A DNA stretch of 64,000 bases, from the NCBI RefSeq assembly GCF_032854445.1, contig NC_088299.1:5123001-5187000 (forward strand). Reading direction: 5' to 3'. Under the pieces are notes generated by a model, which did no database searches, was not told where the DNA came from, and saw only the letters and a list, made by a program, of their open reading frames with translations. Source of the DNA: Liolophura sinensis (taxonomy: Eukaryota > Mollusca > Polyplacophora > Chitonida > Chitonidae). This document shows, piece after piece, positions 34,738 to 48,055 of the stretch. The translations under genes and the position numbers were made by a program. The first letter of the stretch is position 1; each line of letters begins with the position of its first letter.

Positions 34738-35344
34738 GGAATGAGCAGTATTTCAAATAGACGTGGAAAAAGTACCTAATTTATTTACTTGTCATCCAAG
34801 GTGACTGTATAAGAGTGGCATATTCATTTCCCCCATTTCTTCAGACTCTAAACTGTCGAGGCGAGACTTGTAGAGTAATTCCGGTGGTACGCATGCTAGT
34901 CCCTTGATAGTCTAATTCCTTGATTCCACCTAATAGGCAATTTAAAACCTATATTTTAGGCTTTTCATTTGCTTTTCTATATAGCTGTCATTTAGATATA
35001 TTAGGTATCGTCTGCTAATAGTTGAAGAGAAGGTTTAAACTTGTTAATTGGCCATATAAATAATGCCGATGCTTTCTTGAAGAGTTAATTTAAAGATGAA
35101 ACAATATCATTAGTATTTACAAATATCACTAGATGCGATGTCAGTGAACGAGAATCAAAAACGGATCCCTGGTGAGTTAGTGTCTTTCATTATTTAACGT
35201 TTCTTCTTCTTGACAACTGTCAGACCACTTAGGGATTTTAGAACTCATCATGTTTGAAATATATTCAATTATCTCAGAGGATTACACCCATCAATATCTG
35301 ATGCATTTAATTTGCCTTTTATGTGTTTTTGTGTCTATTGTGCC

Positions 35345-35470
35345 TAGCACCATGGCTTAAGCATAATTAGGTAGAAAAGTGCAGTGTTGTTAATTGCAAT
35401 TAATTAGACGTCACTGGTCTAGAATTACTCAGCATGCAATGTTGTCATCACATTTACCATAGAATAACAT
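35345..35470. repeat. Partial copy of the unnamed dispersed repeat
   Basis: 'agcaccatggcttaagc', 'gtgttgttaattgcaatt' and 'gttgtcatcacattta' match the right part of 20195-20515 in the same order and orientation. Confidence 0.6.
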
Positions 35471-36055
35471 TAAACTGAAAGATCAACAATTTGTGATTTG
35501 ATTTCAGTTGTTTCTAGATCTTGTTTCATGAATACACGACCCGGACACACTTAAACCACATTTAATATAAGAGATTAATTAAATAATTCATAAAATGAAA
35601 GTGACGCACGTGGTGCATGTAAGCAGTGCAACAACAACACAATATTAATATAAACCCAGTCCATCACGTGGGCTAGTTGATTGTTGTTTATGGACTTACA
35701 CTATCACGCAAAGCGCATCTTCCTCTGGCACGACGAACTAGGTAGCTAATCCGGCCTGGGCTCTGCTCTGTGTATTGGTGTGTTTTCACTGCCGTATTTT
35801 AGCCAAAGGTCATGGCTCCAATTGCCACCCGATGTTTACCAGACATTTACGATGAACACACTTGGATTGACATCATTTAGCTCGTTGTCTGTTTACATTT
35901 ATACGAATTTTACAGTGAATAGCAAAGTCAGACCTTTACTAATGTGAGACCTGACCTGATCGAGTTGCATGGACCTGAATTTTTCTCAGCTAAAGTTTCA
36001 TGTACCAACGCTCCCTTTGCATTCGTTGACGATCTAACTGCATTTAGTTTTATGG

Positions 36056-36222
36056 GTTCTGCATTTACTCCTACGAGTACAATGTACTACATTTATTCTG
36101 ATGGGTACAATGTATAACATTTACACTGATGAGTACAACATTTACTCTGATAATTATGGCATTCGTTCTGATGATTACGACATGTACTCTAATGAGTACG
36201 ACATTTACTCATATGGGTAGAT
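36056..36222. repeat. 21-bp tandem repeat, about 7 degenerate units
   Basis: The unit resembles TACGACATTTACTCTGATGAG. Early copies are 27-28 bp and the last four are exactly 21 bp. One frame reads through as a Tyr-Asp-rich heptad, but no ATG-initiated gene contains it. Confidence 0.75.
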
Positions 36223-36929
36223 ATGGAACTCTTTTCCCACAAAATGGCGACAGAGGCCAAATCTGAAATGACCAAAGTTCTCTTGCAGTGCATTTGTAAT
36301 ACGTCACTATTTGCCCACAAAACGTCATCGGAAAGGTAGTGATGAACCACAAGCTGCACAGCTTATTTTAGGCAGGGAAACAAGGATACCGCGAATCAGA
36401 TTCACATCAATCAAATGATCTTCCTGATTTGGTAACTAACTTTTTTATTTGATTCAAGAATTGTTTATGTTAGTAATGTGTAATTTTCCATGTTAAATTA
36501 GTTTGAGTATCGAGTCGAATTTTGTTTTCTTGTATCAGGTTGTTGCTGACATTGTCATCTCGCTCAGAGTATGATGGTTTTCATGACGCATTCTGGTTTA
36601 ATACGATGTTCTATACACCTCCACCAAAAAACTCCAGGTAATTGTCGCGGGTGTGTAAAACGTTGCCGTATTTGACGCACGTTCTCATCATGACGTCACC
36701 ACCCTGGCCCAAAGACCGGTGAGAAACTCACTGTCAGGTGAACCACTGATTTTTGGGGAGATTTTTGTCAGATAAGACAAAATATAGATGTATATAGCTG
36801 TTCAAAATATTACATAAATATAAATATTCTGAATTTCTTCCCGGCAAAATTTTACTTACAATTGATGAATGTCTGCAAATTCAATCGGGAAATTGTCACT
36901 TTCGAAAATTGGTTGCGAACACAACTCCG

Positions 36930-37250
36930 AGTGATTAAGTGAATGCTTGGGATTTAACGTCGTGCTTAACAATTCGTTTTAGTCATACGACGACAAAGGC
37001 GTGCTTAGAGTGCATGTATTGTGCCTCCGTGTTGAAGGACGGATTTCCACCGCTCTATTATCTAGTGCTGCTTCACTGAGACGACTTACCGAAGGCAAGT
37101 AAGCCGACCCACCCGAGGCATTATACTTATACGGGTTAACGAGTCGTTGCACTATCCCCTTAATGGTGAACGCCACAACTTCCTCTTTTAAGGTCTTACA
37201 TGTGACCTCCACCTAGGTTTTACCCTGGATCTACGGGTCTCGCAGAAGAC
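36930..37250 (-). mobile_element. SINE-2, older copy with damaged head
   Basis: It is alignable with 37808-38158 over the body and 3' domain, with about 12-15 percent divergence. The tRNA-like head ends early, at 'ggtctcgcagaagactaat', so box A is lost. It is an older insertion than the other two SINE-2 copies. Confidence 0.85.
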
Positions 37251-37455
37251 TAATAATTGTTGCTACGCAGTTGTGTTTCCAAATATTTTAACCTATTTGA
37301 TGCCAACTTGGGTCAGGTGAATGCTTGGGTAACCTGCCAAATATCGTTGTCGAAGAGAAAAAAAAGTTTTGACTTATGACGTTGGATACATCTCTGACAG
37401 TTGAGGTATTTGTATATTTTCTTATTGTTCTGTCGTACGCTTTTCCCTGAGCATA

Positions 37456-37625
37456 TCTGACGTCCCCATCATACAATACATCATAACATGTCTGTAGGGA
37501 TTGTCTGGCGGTAACTTTAATTCAATGACTGGGTGTTGTGGGTGCCATAAGATAGATTAGCTTTGTTCGTTCGGTAATTACTGCGTTAGGATAACCTCAA
37601 TTTATAGCCATGGCGGTTCAAACAG
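37456..37625. other. Best-conserved block of set 2, copy D
   Basis: Over about 70 bp (TACAATACATCATAACATGT, then CTGTAGGGATTGTCTGG) it is about 95 percent identical to 45394-45465, well above the surrounding collinear sequence. A looser match is at 56784-56890. No frame is conserved across the three. It may be a regulatory or RNA-coding element, or recent gene conversion. Confidence 0.45.
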
Positions 37626-37807
37626 TTATCTCTTTTTAAAATATATATAATTTTTAGAGAAGATCGTAACTCGGAAGTAGAAGTAGTCAGTCGTTTCCAG
37701 TGATGTCGGGGAGACATACATGTGTTTTCCTGCTCATAATTAAATTCAAAGGTCTATAGGAAGGGTATAAAAGCGCCTCAATATCATCCTATTGCACCTC
37801 TCTCCTC

Positions 37808-38158
37808 TCTTGGGGTTTAACGTCGTACTCAACAATTTTCCAGTCATATGACGACGAAGGAATCATTAGGGTGCATGCACGTGTAATGTGCCTCCTTGTT
37901 GCAGGACGGATTTCCACCGCTCTTTTATTTAGTGCTGCATCACTGAGACGACTTACCGAAGACAAGTAAGCCGCCCCGCCCGAGCCATTATACTGATACG
38001 GGTCAACCAGTCGTTGCACTATCCCCTTCATGCTGAACGCCAAGCGAGGAAGTTACCACTTCCTCTTTTAAAGTCTTAGGTGTGACTCGACCAAGGATTG
38101 ATCCTGGATCTACCGGTCCCGAAGCGGACGCTCTACCAACTGTGCTATCCGGGCCGGT
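37808..38158 (-). mobile_element. SINE-2, full length, young copy
   Basis: It reads on the minus strand with the same structure as 15078-15439 and differs at three positions. CATCCTATTGCA duplications flank it at 37785-37796 and 38159-38170, with a CT-rich tail between the left duplication and the body. The 84-codon open frame inside it is a by-product of the SINE sequence. Confidence 0.92.
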
Positions 38159-41100
38159 CATCCTATTGCAACTGTTCATATAAACACAGAGGTGATATCA
38201 AAGAACCTATACAAAATTTTGAAAAAAGACACATTTTGTTTACGTTCATGTTTATTACAGTATGGCTTTAATAAAAGGACCTCAAATACTGATGTCATTG
38301 TATTTATATAACTGAAAAAAGCAGTTAAATATTACGAAAGTCGTTTATCTCTGGCCATATAAGATGTCTGGAGATGGGAACCTGAGACTCCAATGCATAT
38401 TGTTAAAAATAACTACAGTAATACAGGATTTTTCTTTGGGTATTGGAGTATCTCAATATCGTCTAGATTGTCCGATACTGTCACATTGATGGACGTTTGC
38501 ATTAAAATTGTGACGCAATTGCTTTCTGATTCCTCATTTTCTCCCACAAATAAGAGAGAATTTAATCAAAGCTATGTTGATTTTGTCAAGACCTGTGAAC
38601 AGAGGGCTGAAGAAATTCAGTATTGTACAAATCAATATCGTTTTTTCTTCGTCTTCTGTTTGGAAAATTTGAAAATTGTCTTCCGTTGTCCTGACTACCT
38701 TATCTGTCAAGGCTTTGCGCTCATCCAATTCGGCAAGATGAAAAGATAAGGACTGATAGGCTTTAAAATATATGATAGGCCAAACTTCCATGCTTTTCAT
38801 GAATGGTGACCAGAAGCTTGTTTCTTTTAAAGTTTTGTCTTAAAAGATTTAAACACTGTTGTAAGAAAGAATATCATTAAATATAGGTTTTTCTAAATCT
38901 TTGCAAGTATAAAATGATTAATTACTTTGAAACTGAACAACTATTTAGATTAAAACAGCAGCATTGGAAAGCATGCTAAAATCCTTCCGTTGAATATTGT
39001 TGACTGGAATTTAAACTATTAGCACTGTGAAAAATTGCTTTTTGTTAGTGCAGCGATATCAAAATGCCTGTTAGTCATATATTAAAAGACTTACACAGCT
39101 GCGAGTACAACTAGAGCTGCAACTACTACGTGATAATTGGCAAATGGTCACAATAAACCAATGAATTATGTCTTATTTTCAATTCATCTCTGTACTAAGT
39201 TGATTTGTTACACTGTGATTTCAGTGAAAATGGACGTTAGTATCATTATCTTGTACGAATTTTACTTCGTGTTACTTACCAGTTATGAATTATTTTTGGA
39301 GTTTTCTTAGAGACAATCTTGCCCTCTAAGCTGTCATTCGTCTTCTGTTGGTTTGTATCTTGTTTTCTCTAAATTGTGTACAGTTTTAGATCAGGGGATT
39401 TTCCAGGTAACCCACTCAATCCCAACACCTGACAAAACAGTAATCATCCAAGTAAGGAAATCACTCATTATTTTTAATTAATTAACGCAATCAGTGTACG
39501 AGATTTACGCATGAATTGATATGATTTTACAACAATTACGATGGACTGTTTGAATAGTGGTTTGACCGGTGATATACATGTAGGCCATATGTTAACATCA
39601 ATTCCATATACATTTGCTGAATTTAAACCTGAAGGGTATGTTTGAGTACATTTATCAAACACGATATTTGAAGCTTAGAAAGCAGACATCTGGGTGTACT
39701 GACCCAGACCTTCCGGTTGCTTAGTTCCACACCGGAGTTGTCGATTGCTGTGGAGAATTTTGGTGGGGACGAATGAATATGACTGGAATGATTTCACCAG
39801 CACGCAATAAAAACATTATTTGTGATAGGACAACGCCCACCTGACTACATAACGGAGCTGAAGTTGATAACCGCATACTTCAGTTAATGGGAATCCGAGA
39901 GGCTTTTCTGGTTGTTCTTTGTCGTAAACTGGAGAGTCTCTGAACAAACACTCTACCTCCTTTCTTCATCATATTTCAGACATGAAATATATTTCCACGG
40001 TAGAGAACATTTACCCTTCTATGCGGTCAAGAAACCATTGCTATCTTAAATCTAAAAATTTAGACATGACGTAAATCAAGGATCTAAAGGGCTATAGTGA
40101 AAACCTGCGGTTTTTGGAATGACACTAGACATGCTTCACATAACAGAAATAACTAACACGAAATATATGTCAGATGAAAAACCATTTAACGCTATCTAAG
40201 AAAGCAGTTCAATTTTTTATTTTTACCGACTCAATTTCCGGGGAAATATCAGCGTTTTAGTGCTTTGGATGTTTCCACCGATTGCACCCTAAACGGACTA
40301 TGCTAAACATACATGTGGGTATCACGTGACTGATATCTTAGAATCTGATACCTTAAAAGGGCATATTAGGTTGCTCATTTTTTACAAAACCTAATGTATT
40401 TTCCCGGCCAGTGTTTAATTTTGTTTCATCTGATATATACTTTATTACAGTGTTCGCGTTACCTTTCAAACCATAGTCTTTCAGACATGAAATAAACAGA
40501 TATCATGCAATATGGAAATACATGAAGAAAATCTTACGTCTGTCTAACATGTCTAAATCAATAATCTCCAATATTATTAACTTGGATTCAGCAAGGAGAA
40601 GTAGGTGTGATGATAAAACGTTAGATCCTGTCCTCAGAACCGACCTACTACATGTAAGACTTTTCAGTGTAAAATTATATGCTTATTTATGAACGCCAAA
40701 GTGCTTCAGGGTCCAGACTGGCAGCGGGCATTTATATTCCTTTTACAGTGTGATTAATACATATATGTTTGTTAGCAGTTTGCAAAGCGTCGACGCAAAG
40801 GTAGGCTCATTTAACTAACTGCACAAGTTCGGCCCAGATTACTTTTGTCAGAAAACATTCGACCTTATTAAAATCAGAAAGAATAAAATAAAATAGCAAC
40901 AACGATAGGCTGACTGGATTAATACACTTTTGATCGTGTCTCCGATTTTGATTTTATGTGGATAAGTTCAAGACATGTTACCTTGTCACCAAGTTTATCT
41001 GTAACTGCACTTTCGTCCTTTCAAATCTTGTCGACACGCAAGGTCAAAGCTTGGGTAATCACGTCCCCTAATGACTTCCTGTAATCATTAGCAGACACAC

Positions 41101-41601
41101 AAGGTGTAACTATGACAGACATGCAATTTTAGCGAAACATAGATCCAGACGATAAATAAGTGATTTTCACGACATGCAAGTTGATGTACTTACATGCACA
41201 ATTCTTCAGTGTTATTTTGAAGGATAGGTTATTCAATTATTACTAGATTAGTCTGTACTTATACTGACCAAGCTGTTCAAACACTTGAATGAAAGAGCGG
41301 ACTAAATGATCCCGGTGATGGTTGGTCGTGGGGAAATATTTTAGTTCATTGCTGATGTCCTCAACTACACGGGTCATGTCCTAAACAGACTTCTAGTGGA
41401 GATCTCCCTGGGGCTTGTATTCGCTTGTTATAGAGATTTCTGGTCAGACCATTATGTTAAGCGTCAACAGAGAGTGGAAAGTAAAATTTATAGGCTGACA
41501 CTAGAAGCGTCTGTCGATTGATGTGCTTCCATTATATCTGACTGGAACATGTCTGAAGGACATTCAATGAAAATAACGACGTAAAAGCCCAAGCATGCAT
41601 G

Positions 41602-41646
41602 CATACATAATACATACATACATACATACATACATACATACATACA

Positions 41647-41680
<34 letters not shown>

Positions 41681-41707
41681 CATACATACATACATACATA
41701 CATACAT
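41602..41707. repeat. (CATA)n tetranucleotide microsatellite
   Basis: About 26 CATA units with a single TATA interruption near 41675. It gives rise to a spurious Met-Tyr-Val-Cys ORF on the minus strand. Confidence 0.97.
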
Positions 41708-42660
41708 TCTATGAATTCAGAGTGTTGGAAAATTTTTTTTCACACACACACATATTTGCTCGTAAGAGCTTAATTCCTAAATATAGGCTGGTTTCTTCTG
41801 GTTGTCTAGAGGTGGTTAGAATTATGGAAACATTATTCAGTTTTACAAGAACTTGTCAAGTAACAGCGTTGTGCATTAACTGGAATTTCCATAGAATCTG
41901 GGAAGCAATCTAGCCATATGACACAAAAGGATGCGTTGGTTTGGCCATGAATGTTTAACAATTGAACAATTAAATCCTGCATGTTACCGGCGTTATGATG
42001 TTTAACGCAGATGTCAAGAAGCTTTTAATCATTCTACAACAGACACAAGAAGAACCAATAAAACCACAGATATTTAGTGATGCAAGGAATAATGAATTGA
42101 ATATGTTTTGATTTCTCTGTTGACGGGTAGTCTTCCAGCGCACTGTTAATCAGCTTATGTAATTTTCGTGCTCGGGCTGTAACAAAAGCAATAATTAAGC
42201 ATTCATCGAAGAAAGAATAGGCTTTCTTTTCTGATTGATGTCAACTATTATATGTCGTTTTCCAGATCCGTTCATTTACGTCTGTGGATATGATATATTT
42301 TAGTGATTAGTTTTAAACACAGGCGCCAGACAAGCGAACCGTGGTAATTATAAAAATAATTGGAGTTTACAGCGCATGTTTAACAGTTGAAAGAGACATA
42401 ATTATCAGGGTAGCCTTGGCATGGTGATACTGAATGCTAAGCAGTTTTAACTATAGTTTTAATTGTAAGTATTGTATTCCCTCTATTCATCTATAGGCCG
42501 TCCTTAAAGAAAATAACTAAGCATGGTAGATTTGTTAGTAAATTTGAGACCAAGGTCCAGCACATGTAAATTACTTGTAGATCAAAAGAAGCATTTCAGG
42601 TCGATGATCGCAAAAGTCATTCAGTAATAAAACACCCGTTGCTCTTCCATATCATAAAAC

Positions 42661-43396
42661 ATTGACATGCTGTTTCACAATAAATCGTCACTTGGTTCAG
42701 AGAAAACGCACCAATTGACATACTATTTCACAGTAAATAGTCACTGGGTTCAGAGAAAACGCACCGATTTACATGTTATTTCACAGTAAATCGTCACTGG
42801 GTTTAGAGAAAACGCACCCATTGACATGCTATTTCCCAGTAAATAGCCACTGGGTTCAGAGAAAACGCACCAGTTGACATGCTGTTTCACAGTAAATAGT
42901 CACTGAGTTCAGAGAAAACGCACCCATTGAAATGTTATTTCACAGTAAATTGTCACAGGGTTCAGAGAAAACGCACCAATTGACATGCTGTTTCACAGTA
43001 AATTGTCACTGGGTTTAGAGAAAACGCACCAATTGACATGCTGTTTCACAGTAAATAGTCACTGGGTTCAGAGAAAACGCACCGATTTACATGCTATTTC
43101 ACAGTAAATCGTCACTGGGTTTAGAGAAAACGCACCAATTGACATGCTGTTTCACAGTAAATTGTCACTGGGTTCAGAGAAAACGCACCGATTTACATGT
43201 TATTTCACAGTAAATCGTCACTGGGTTTAGAGAAAACGCACCCATTGACATGCTATTTCACAGTAAATAGTCACAGGGTTTAGAGAAAACGCACCCATTG
43301 GCATGCCGTTTCACAGTAAATCGTAACAGGGTTTAGAGAAAACGCACCCATTGACATTCTATTTCGCTGTAAATCGTCACAGGGTTTAGAGAAAAT
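42661..43396. repeat. 53-bp minisatellite, about 14 copies
   Basis: The unit, roughly ATTGACATGCTGTTTCACAG plus TAAATCGTCACTGGGTTCAGAGAAAACGCACC, repeats head to tail with scattered substitutions. AGAAAACGCACC is nearly invariant, while the 'atcg/atag/attg' position varies between units in a patchy order. There are no unique spacers. The final unit decays into 'gagaaaatacg'. Confidence 0.96.
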
Positions 43397-43729
43397 ACGA
43401 AAACGATGTCTACATCCCCTTTCTTGTAAAAAGAAGGTCAATTCAAGAAGAGGAAATGGAATCTTAATGAACTAAAACACAGGCCAATTAATGTACAAAA
43501 GAGATCGATCGTTAATTTTCAATAAAGTCTTTACAGCCCTTATCTGCATTCAACTGTAATTCAAGACAATCTATAAAACCACTTCATACAACGGCATAGC
43601 CAGTAAAGCTCTCTACATCTCGTGATATCTGCATAGCGCTTTGACCTCAACTATGAAATGAATATTGCTTTCCACTGTCGTTAAAAGACGAACGAACGTG
43701 ACAGCATGGGAACGGCATACTGATGTATC

Positions 43730-43800
43730 TCTCCCCCCAACCCCTACTCCCACCCCATCCCCTCCCACTACTCACACACGCACGCACGCACACAAGCTCA
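43730..43800. repeat. C-rich and (CGCA)-rich low-complexity tract
   Basis: A purine-poor C-rich stretch (ctccccccaacccctactcc) is followed by ACACACGCACGCACGCACAC. A SINE-1 3' fragment follows at about 43838-43890 ('tttatttcattgctgttttccgccgtattcaa'). Confidence 0.85.
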
Positions 43801-46800
43801 CAAGATATGCAAATCTATCTGAACACTAATTTTTATACATTTATTTCATTGCTGTTTTCCGCCGTATTCAAAGGTGTTTTATTTATACGATGGGGGAACC
43901 AACAACTATCCACAGTCTCAATACTAACGTGGTAAGTATAACATTTTTACGGGATATTCGCAACCATAAAACACTGAATAATTTCTTGGCACTATCTTAA
44001 CAGTGATTAATAACAAATGGATGTTTTCCCCTTTTTTCTTTGCTTTTCTCAGCAGTTGTCATAGCTATTTACGTCTACTGAGTCTTTTCTGAAAATTATT
44101 GAAGATTATATTTCAACTGACCAATTGCTGTAAATATTAAAAAATATGCATAGAAATAACGCCGATACCTTTCAGAGAAGAACCAACCAGTCATATAAGA
44201 CGCAGTTTTATCACTACAGTTCACTGTCAGTAAAAGATCAACAGAATCAAAAACGGTTCCCTAGTGAAATGGCGCCTTTGAAAATACCGTTATTCTGCTT
44301 AAAACTGTCCGCTAACCTGTAGACATGCGAGCTCTCATTATATCATAGCTATCACAAAAAGGATTATCATTAATGCCTTATGCACTTCTTTGCGTTTTAA
44401 TTTACTTTTTATATCTATTAGTTTAAAAAGTAATAGAAGAAAACAGTCTTTTTTATTCTTTTTACTTTGACATATTCTGAATTGGAAGTATTCCCACCGA
44501 GCCGTTTTTAAAAAGTGTTTGGCAGTAGAAACCTTTATTTATTCTCCTTTTATTAATTGTTTCAATAATCATTACTTTGTCTACTTGTAAGAGCCCATCA
44601 CCAGTGCCCACTTATTTATACCAACGACACCAGGGCCTACTGGACCCAAGCCTCTATATCCTATATACTGTGAACAAAGGCGAACAAATCATTTTTTGTC
44701 ACCTTTTGTCCTTGTTGTTGTTGTCACCATACGTAACGTCTCAAAGATCGATGACAAATGCTGTTGTCAATTGTGACTTTTCTCTGGTGTAATGCCTGCT
44801 CGTTGTTGGTTTTTTAAGGACTGTTTCTTTTAGGACTTGTGAAGTGTTTTGTTCACGTCCTCATCGTGACATCACCACAGTGGGTCAGTGACAGACTGCC
44901 AACTCGATGTCAAGTCGACCGAAAGTTTGGCAAAACATTTGTTTTATTGATCAGATACAGGGAAGACTGTTTAAAATATTTCATAAACATAGACACTTTG
45001 AATTTCTTTCAAGCAATCGTTCACTGACCGTTGATGAATGTCTATGACTTGCGTTGGGGAATGGGCACTTAAGAAAATTGCTCTAGACGCAATGATGACA
45101 GAAAACACTGTACGAGGGTGTCTCGATGGTGTCTTCTAAATCATAGGCCCACAAACATATATTACATCAGTATATTGGCAAATATCTTAAACTAGCTTGG
45201 TGCCAACTTGTGTCAGAGAGATCTTGTAGTGTAGCCGTCCAAATGTCGCGTGTTACGCAATATATGGTCTCAATGGCGAGAGAAAAAGTTTTGACAAATT
45301 TCCCTCATGACATCGAACCAGACTGAGATTTGATTCTTCTTTGTCAGTCCATGTCTTGGTGCGTGTTTGGTGTTACCATTTGGTCTGCACATTTCTGACG
45401 TCCCCGTCATACAATACATCATAACATGTCTGTAGGGATTGTCTGGGCGTACCTTTAATTCAATGACTGGGCGGTGTTCGGGTCATAAGATAGATTAGCT
45501 TTGTTCGTTCTGTTATAACCAAATTATGATAACCTCATTTTAAAGCCACGACCTTTCAAACAGAGATCCTCAACAATCGCGCTTATCACAGTGCCTTCAT
45601 ACTCTTAAAACTTTGCTGCGTGTTAGCCTTTGTCTGTCTGTCAAAAGTGATGAGTCAGCAGTAAAAGTGAGGAGGCCAGACGTCTAAACTGATAATGGCT
45701 GTAGGAAAGACTGTTTAATAGTAAGCATTGTGAAGTGCACAATATAATGCATTTGTCTCCAGCTGATATTACATACTACACTTTACGAAGAACATATACG
45801 ATTTCTTATAAATAAAAAGTAATTTCTTTAGGAAGAAGAGACAGAGAAAATTACACATTATAGAAATGTAAAGTTTCAAAACTAAACGAGATTATTTGCA
45901 AAATGTGAAACAAAATGGGAAATCAACAACCATTTTAACAACAAGAGGAATTCCTGAGAGTCCGATACAAAATACAGGTAGGACGTATTCACATCACAAA
46001 ATATTTCAGTTCCTGAAACCGTGATTTTACAAGTTTTTTTTTAAAAGTTTACTCTAGTAGGGTATAATGGATGAACATCTCTAAATTGTCGCTCGGTCAA
46101 GCAGTTTGAAACTTCGAACGACAATATATACGCAAGAATGTAAGGAAGTTTAGATTAGGCTATGAGACCACCATAAAAGCCTAGCCCTACATCGACATAT
46201 TTTGTCTAGACGGAGTCAATGCTACTGACATTTCACTTACATGTAGGAATAATAAGCTAATATTAATATTATTTGGAGTACCAAAAACGTTGAACTGTTT
46301 CTGCGGATGGATATTTCGAAAACATGGATACAATGAAATCGTCGTGAAATCTACTTTGGGTCAGTCACATCCGTGCTGATGTCGAAGTTTCCAGATTAAA
46401 ATGTCACGGTAGGCTCTAATGTATATGGCTAAAGAAAATCGCCTTGAAACAAGTTTTGTTTTTTTTCGCTTTATATGCCATTGGCATCTGTGAATTGCCC
46501 AGTACTGTTACACTGATCGATGTCTGCATTACAACCGTGACGCATTTCTTTTCTGATTCTTTTTTTATTACAAAGAGCGAGAATTTAATCAAAAGAATGT
46601 TGGTTTTGTCAAGACTTGTAGACAAAGGAGGCACAAAATGCAATATTATAAAAATCAATATCGTTTTTCCTCTTCTTGTTGGAAATTTTGAAATTATCTT
46701 CTGTTGTCCTGGATACCTTATCTGTCAGGAATCGTACTAATTAAGTCTGCCATTCAGTCCGTTATGACAATTGGCTTTCAAGAACGTAAAAACTGTAGCA

Positions 46801-48055
46801 GGATGAATGGCTTTTGATGGCGTAGAGGACATAATTTCACTTGCCAATGAGAGCTCAAGCGAGGACAATATTTCATTCTATATTTTCCAGAAGATAGATA
46901 ATCAAAAGGTAATGAAACGTCACCCCTTAAAAATATAACAAACGGTGAAGTTGTATATTTTAACATTTGTTATGAAACTTTTATAGAATGAAAATTTTAC
47001 ACTATCATTGCTGGGAAATTCGGTTTTTTTGTACCCTTATATCGGAATTCATAGCCAGTGGTCAAACTGCTGATTTACCGTAGCAACGTTTCTTCCGTTA
47101 CGGGAGTAGCAGAGTTATTTCCGGTCCGGGAGTAATTTTATGTCAGGTGTCTTTCTAAAAAAATCTCCCTGCATCCTAACGTCTGACTGCGCTTAAATAT
47201 GTGAAAATCTCCGACAATTGCTTCAAAACACTAATGAACTACTTAAAGAAATCGACATATACAAAAAATAAATAATTTTAATTTAAATTGATATGACTTG
47301 TAAATAACAAACATTGAACCTGTAAGAGCATTGATCTCGCAAAGCGATAATATTACAGCTTGTATGCATCAGTTACTTGTACTCACCGAATATACAGCTC
47401 ATGGGTATGCCGAGTACATTTCCAAGCTGTATTAAACGATATTTGCTGAGAAATCAGAAAACTTTGCGGATTGGTCGATTAAAAAAATTCTTGGTGAGTA
47501 GGCTACTTCCGGTTCGATGTTGGGGAACTATGCTACTAGGAATGAATTCGGCCGCAATGATTTCAGTGGCACGCGATACAAAGATTAGGGGTAAATGGAA
47601 AGTAAGTGATGTACGCCCTTCTGGTCAGGAGCTAAAGTCATTAACGGTATACTTGAATTCACGGGTTCTTTGGGTTTTTACAGTCTATTTAAGGGTAAAT
47701 TGTCTAATGAAAGACCCTTAGAATCTCTCATCGTTGATCTTTGTCGTGAGCTAAAGGTTCCCTGACCGAACTCGTGAGATTGCAAACACGAAATATGTTT
47801 CCACGCCAGAAAACATTAGCCTTTCTCCTTGCTTCAGAACAATGGCTATCGTCAGTCCGGTGAGTAAATCTAAGGATTTAGACGGGTTGTACATGTAGAT
47901 CAAAAGGAGGTATACAATGATAACCTGTTGTATTGGAATGACATTACAAGTATGCTGTAAAGACAACACGAACATGAAGTATATGTAAGATGAAACACTA
48001 TTAAACAAGGTCCAGTGAAATAGTGCACTTCACGTATCTGTGCAAAATGCATTTG

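Larger units (their letters stand above)
34800..43900. repeat. Segmental duplication set 2, copy D
   Basis: This copy is collinear with copy E. Anchors are 35125-35340 with 44215-44430; 36780-36890 with 44960-45060; 37456-37625 with 45394-45562; 38440-38760 with 46480-46740; 39740-40060 with 47515-47850; and 40960-41110 with 54200-54350. Two SINE-2 copies are private to D. No host gene is recognised. A 118-codon frame at 38393-38749 matches the E frame only at its ends, so it is not convincing as coding. Unit boundaries are approximate. Confidence 0.65.

Noticed and set aside
41488-41703. Met-Tyr-Val-Cys repeat ORF
   Set aside because: It is a translation of the (CATA)n microsatellite.
42661-43396. 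CRISPR-like appearance of regular repeats
   Set aside because: The units are contiguous with no unique spacers, no cas genes are present and the genome is eukaryotic. It is a minisatellite.
38393-46740. Related ORFs at 38393-38749 and 46444-46740 as a conserved gene pair
   Set aside because: The two share DNA by segmental duplication, but the reading frame agrees only at the start and end and is shifted in the middle, so selection for protein is not supported.
47377-47721. 114-codon plus-strand ORF
   Set aside because: The collinear region in copy D (from about 39600) does not keep the frame, and no domain is recognisable.
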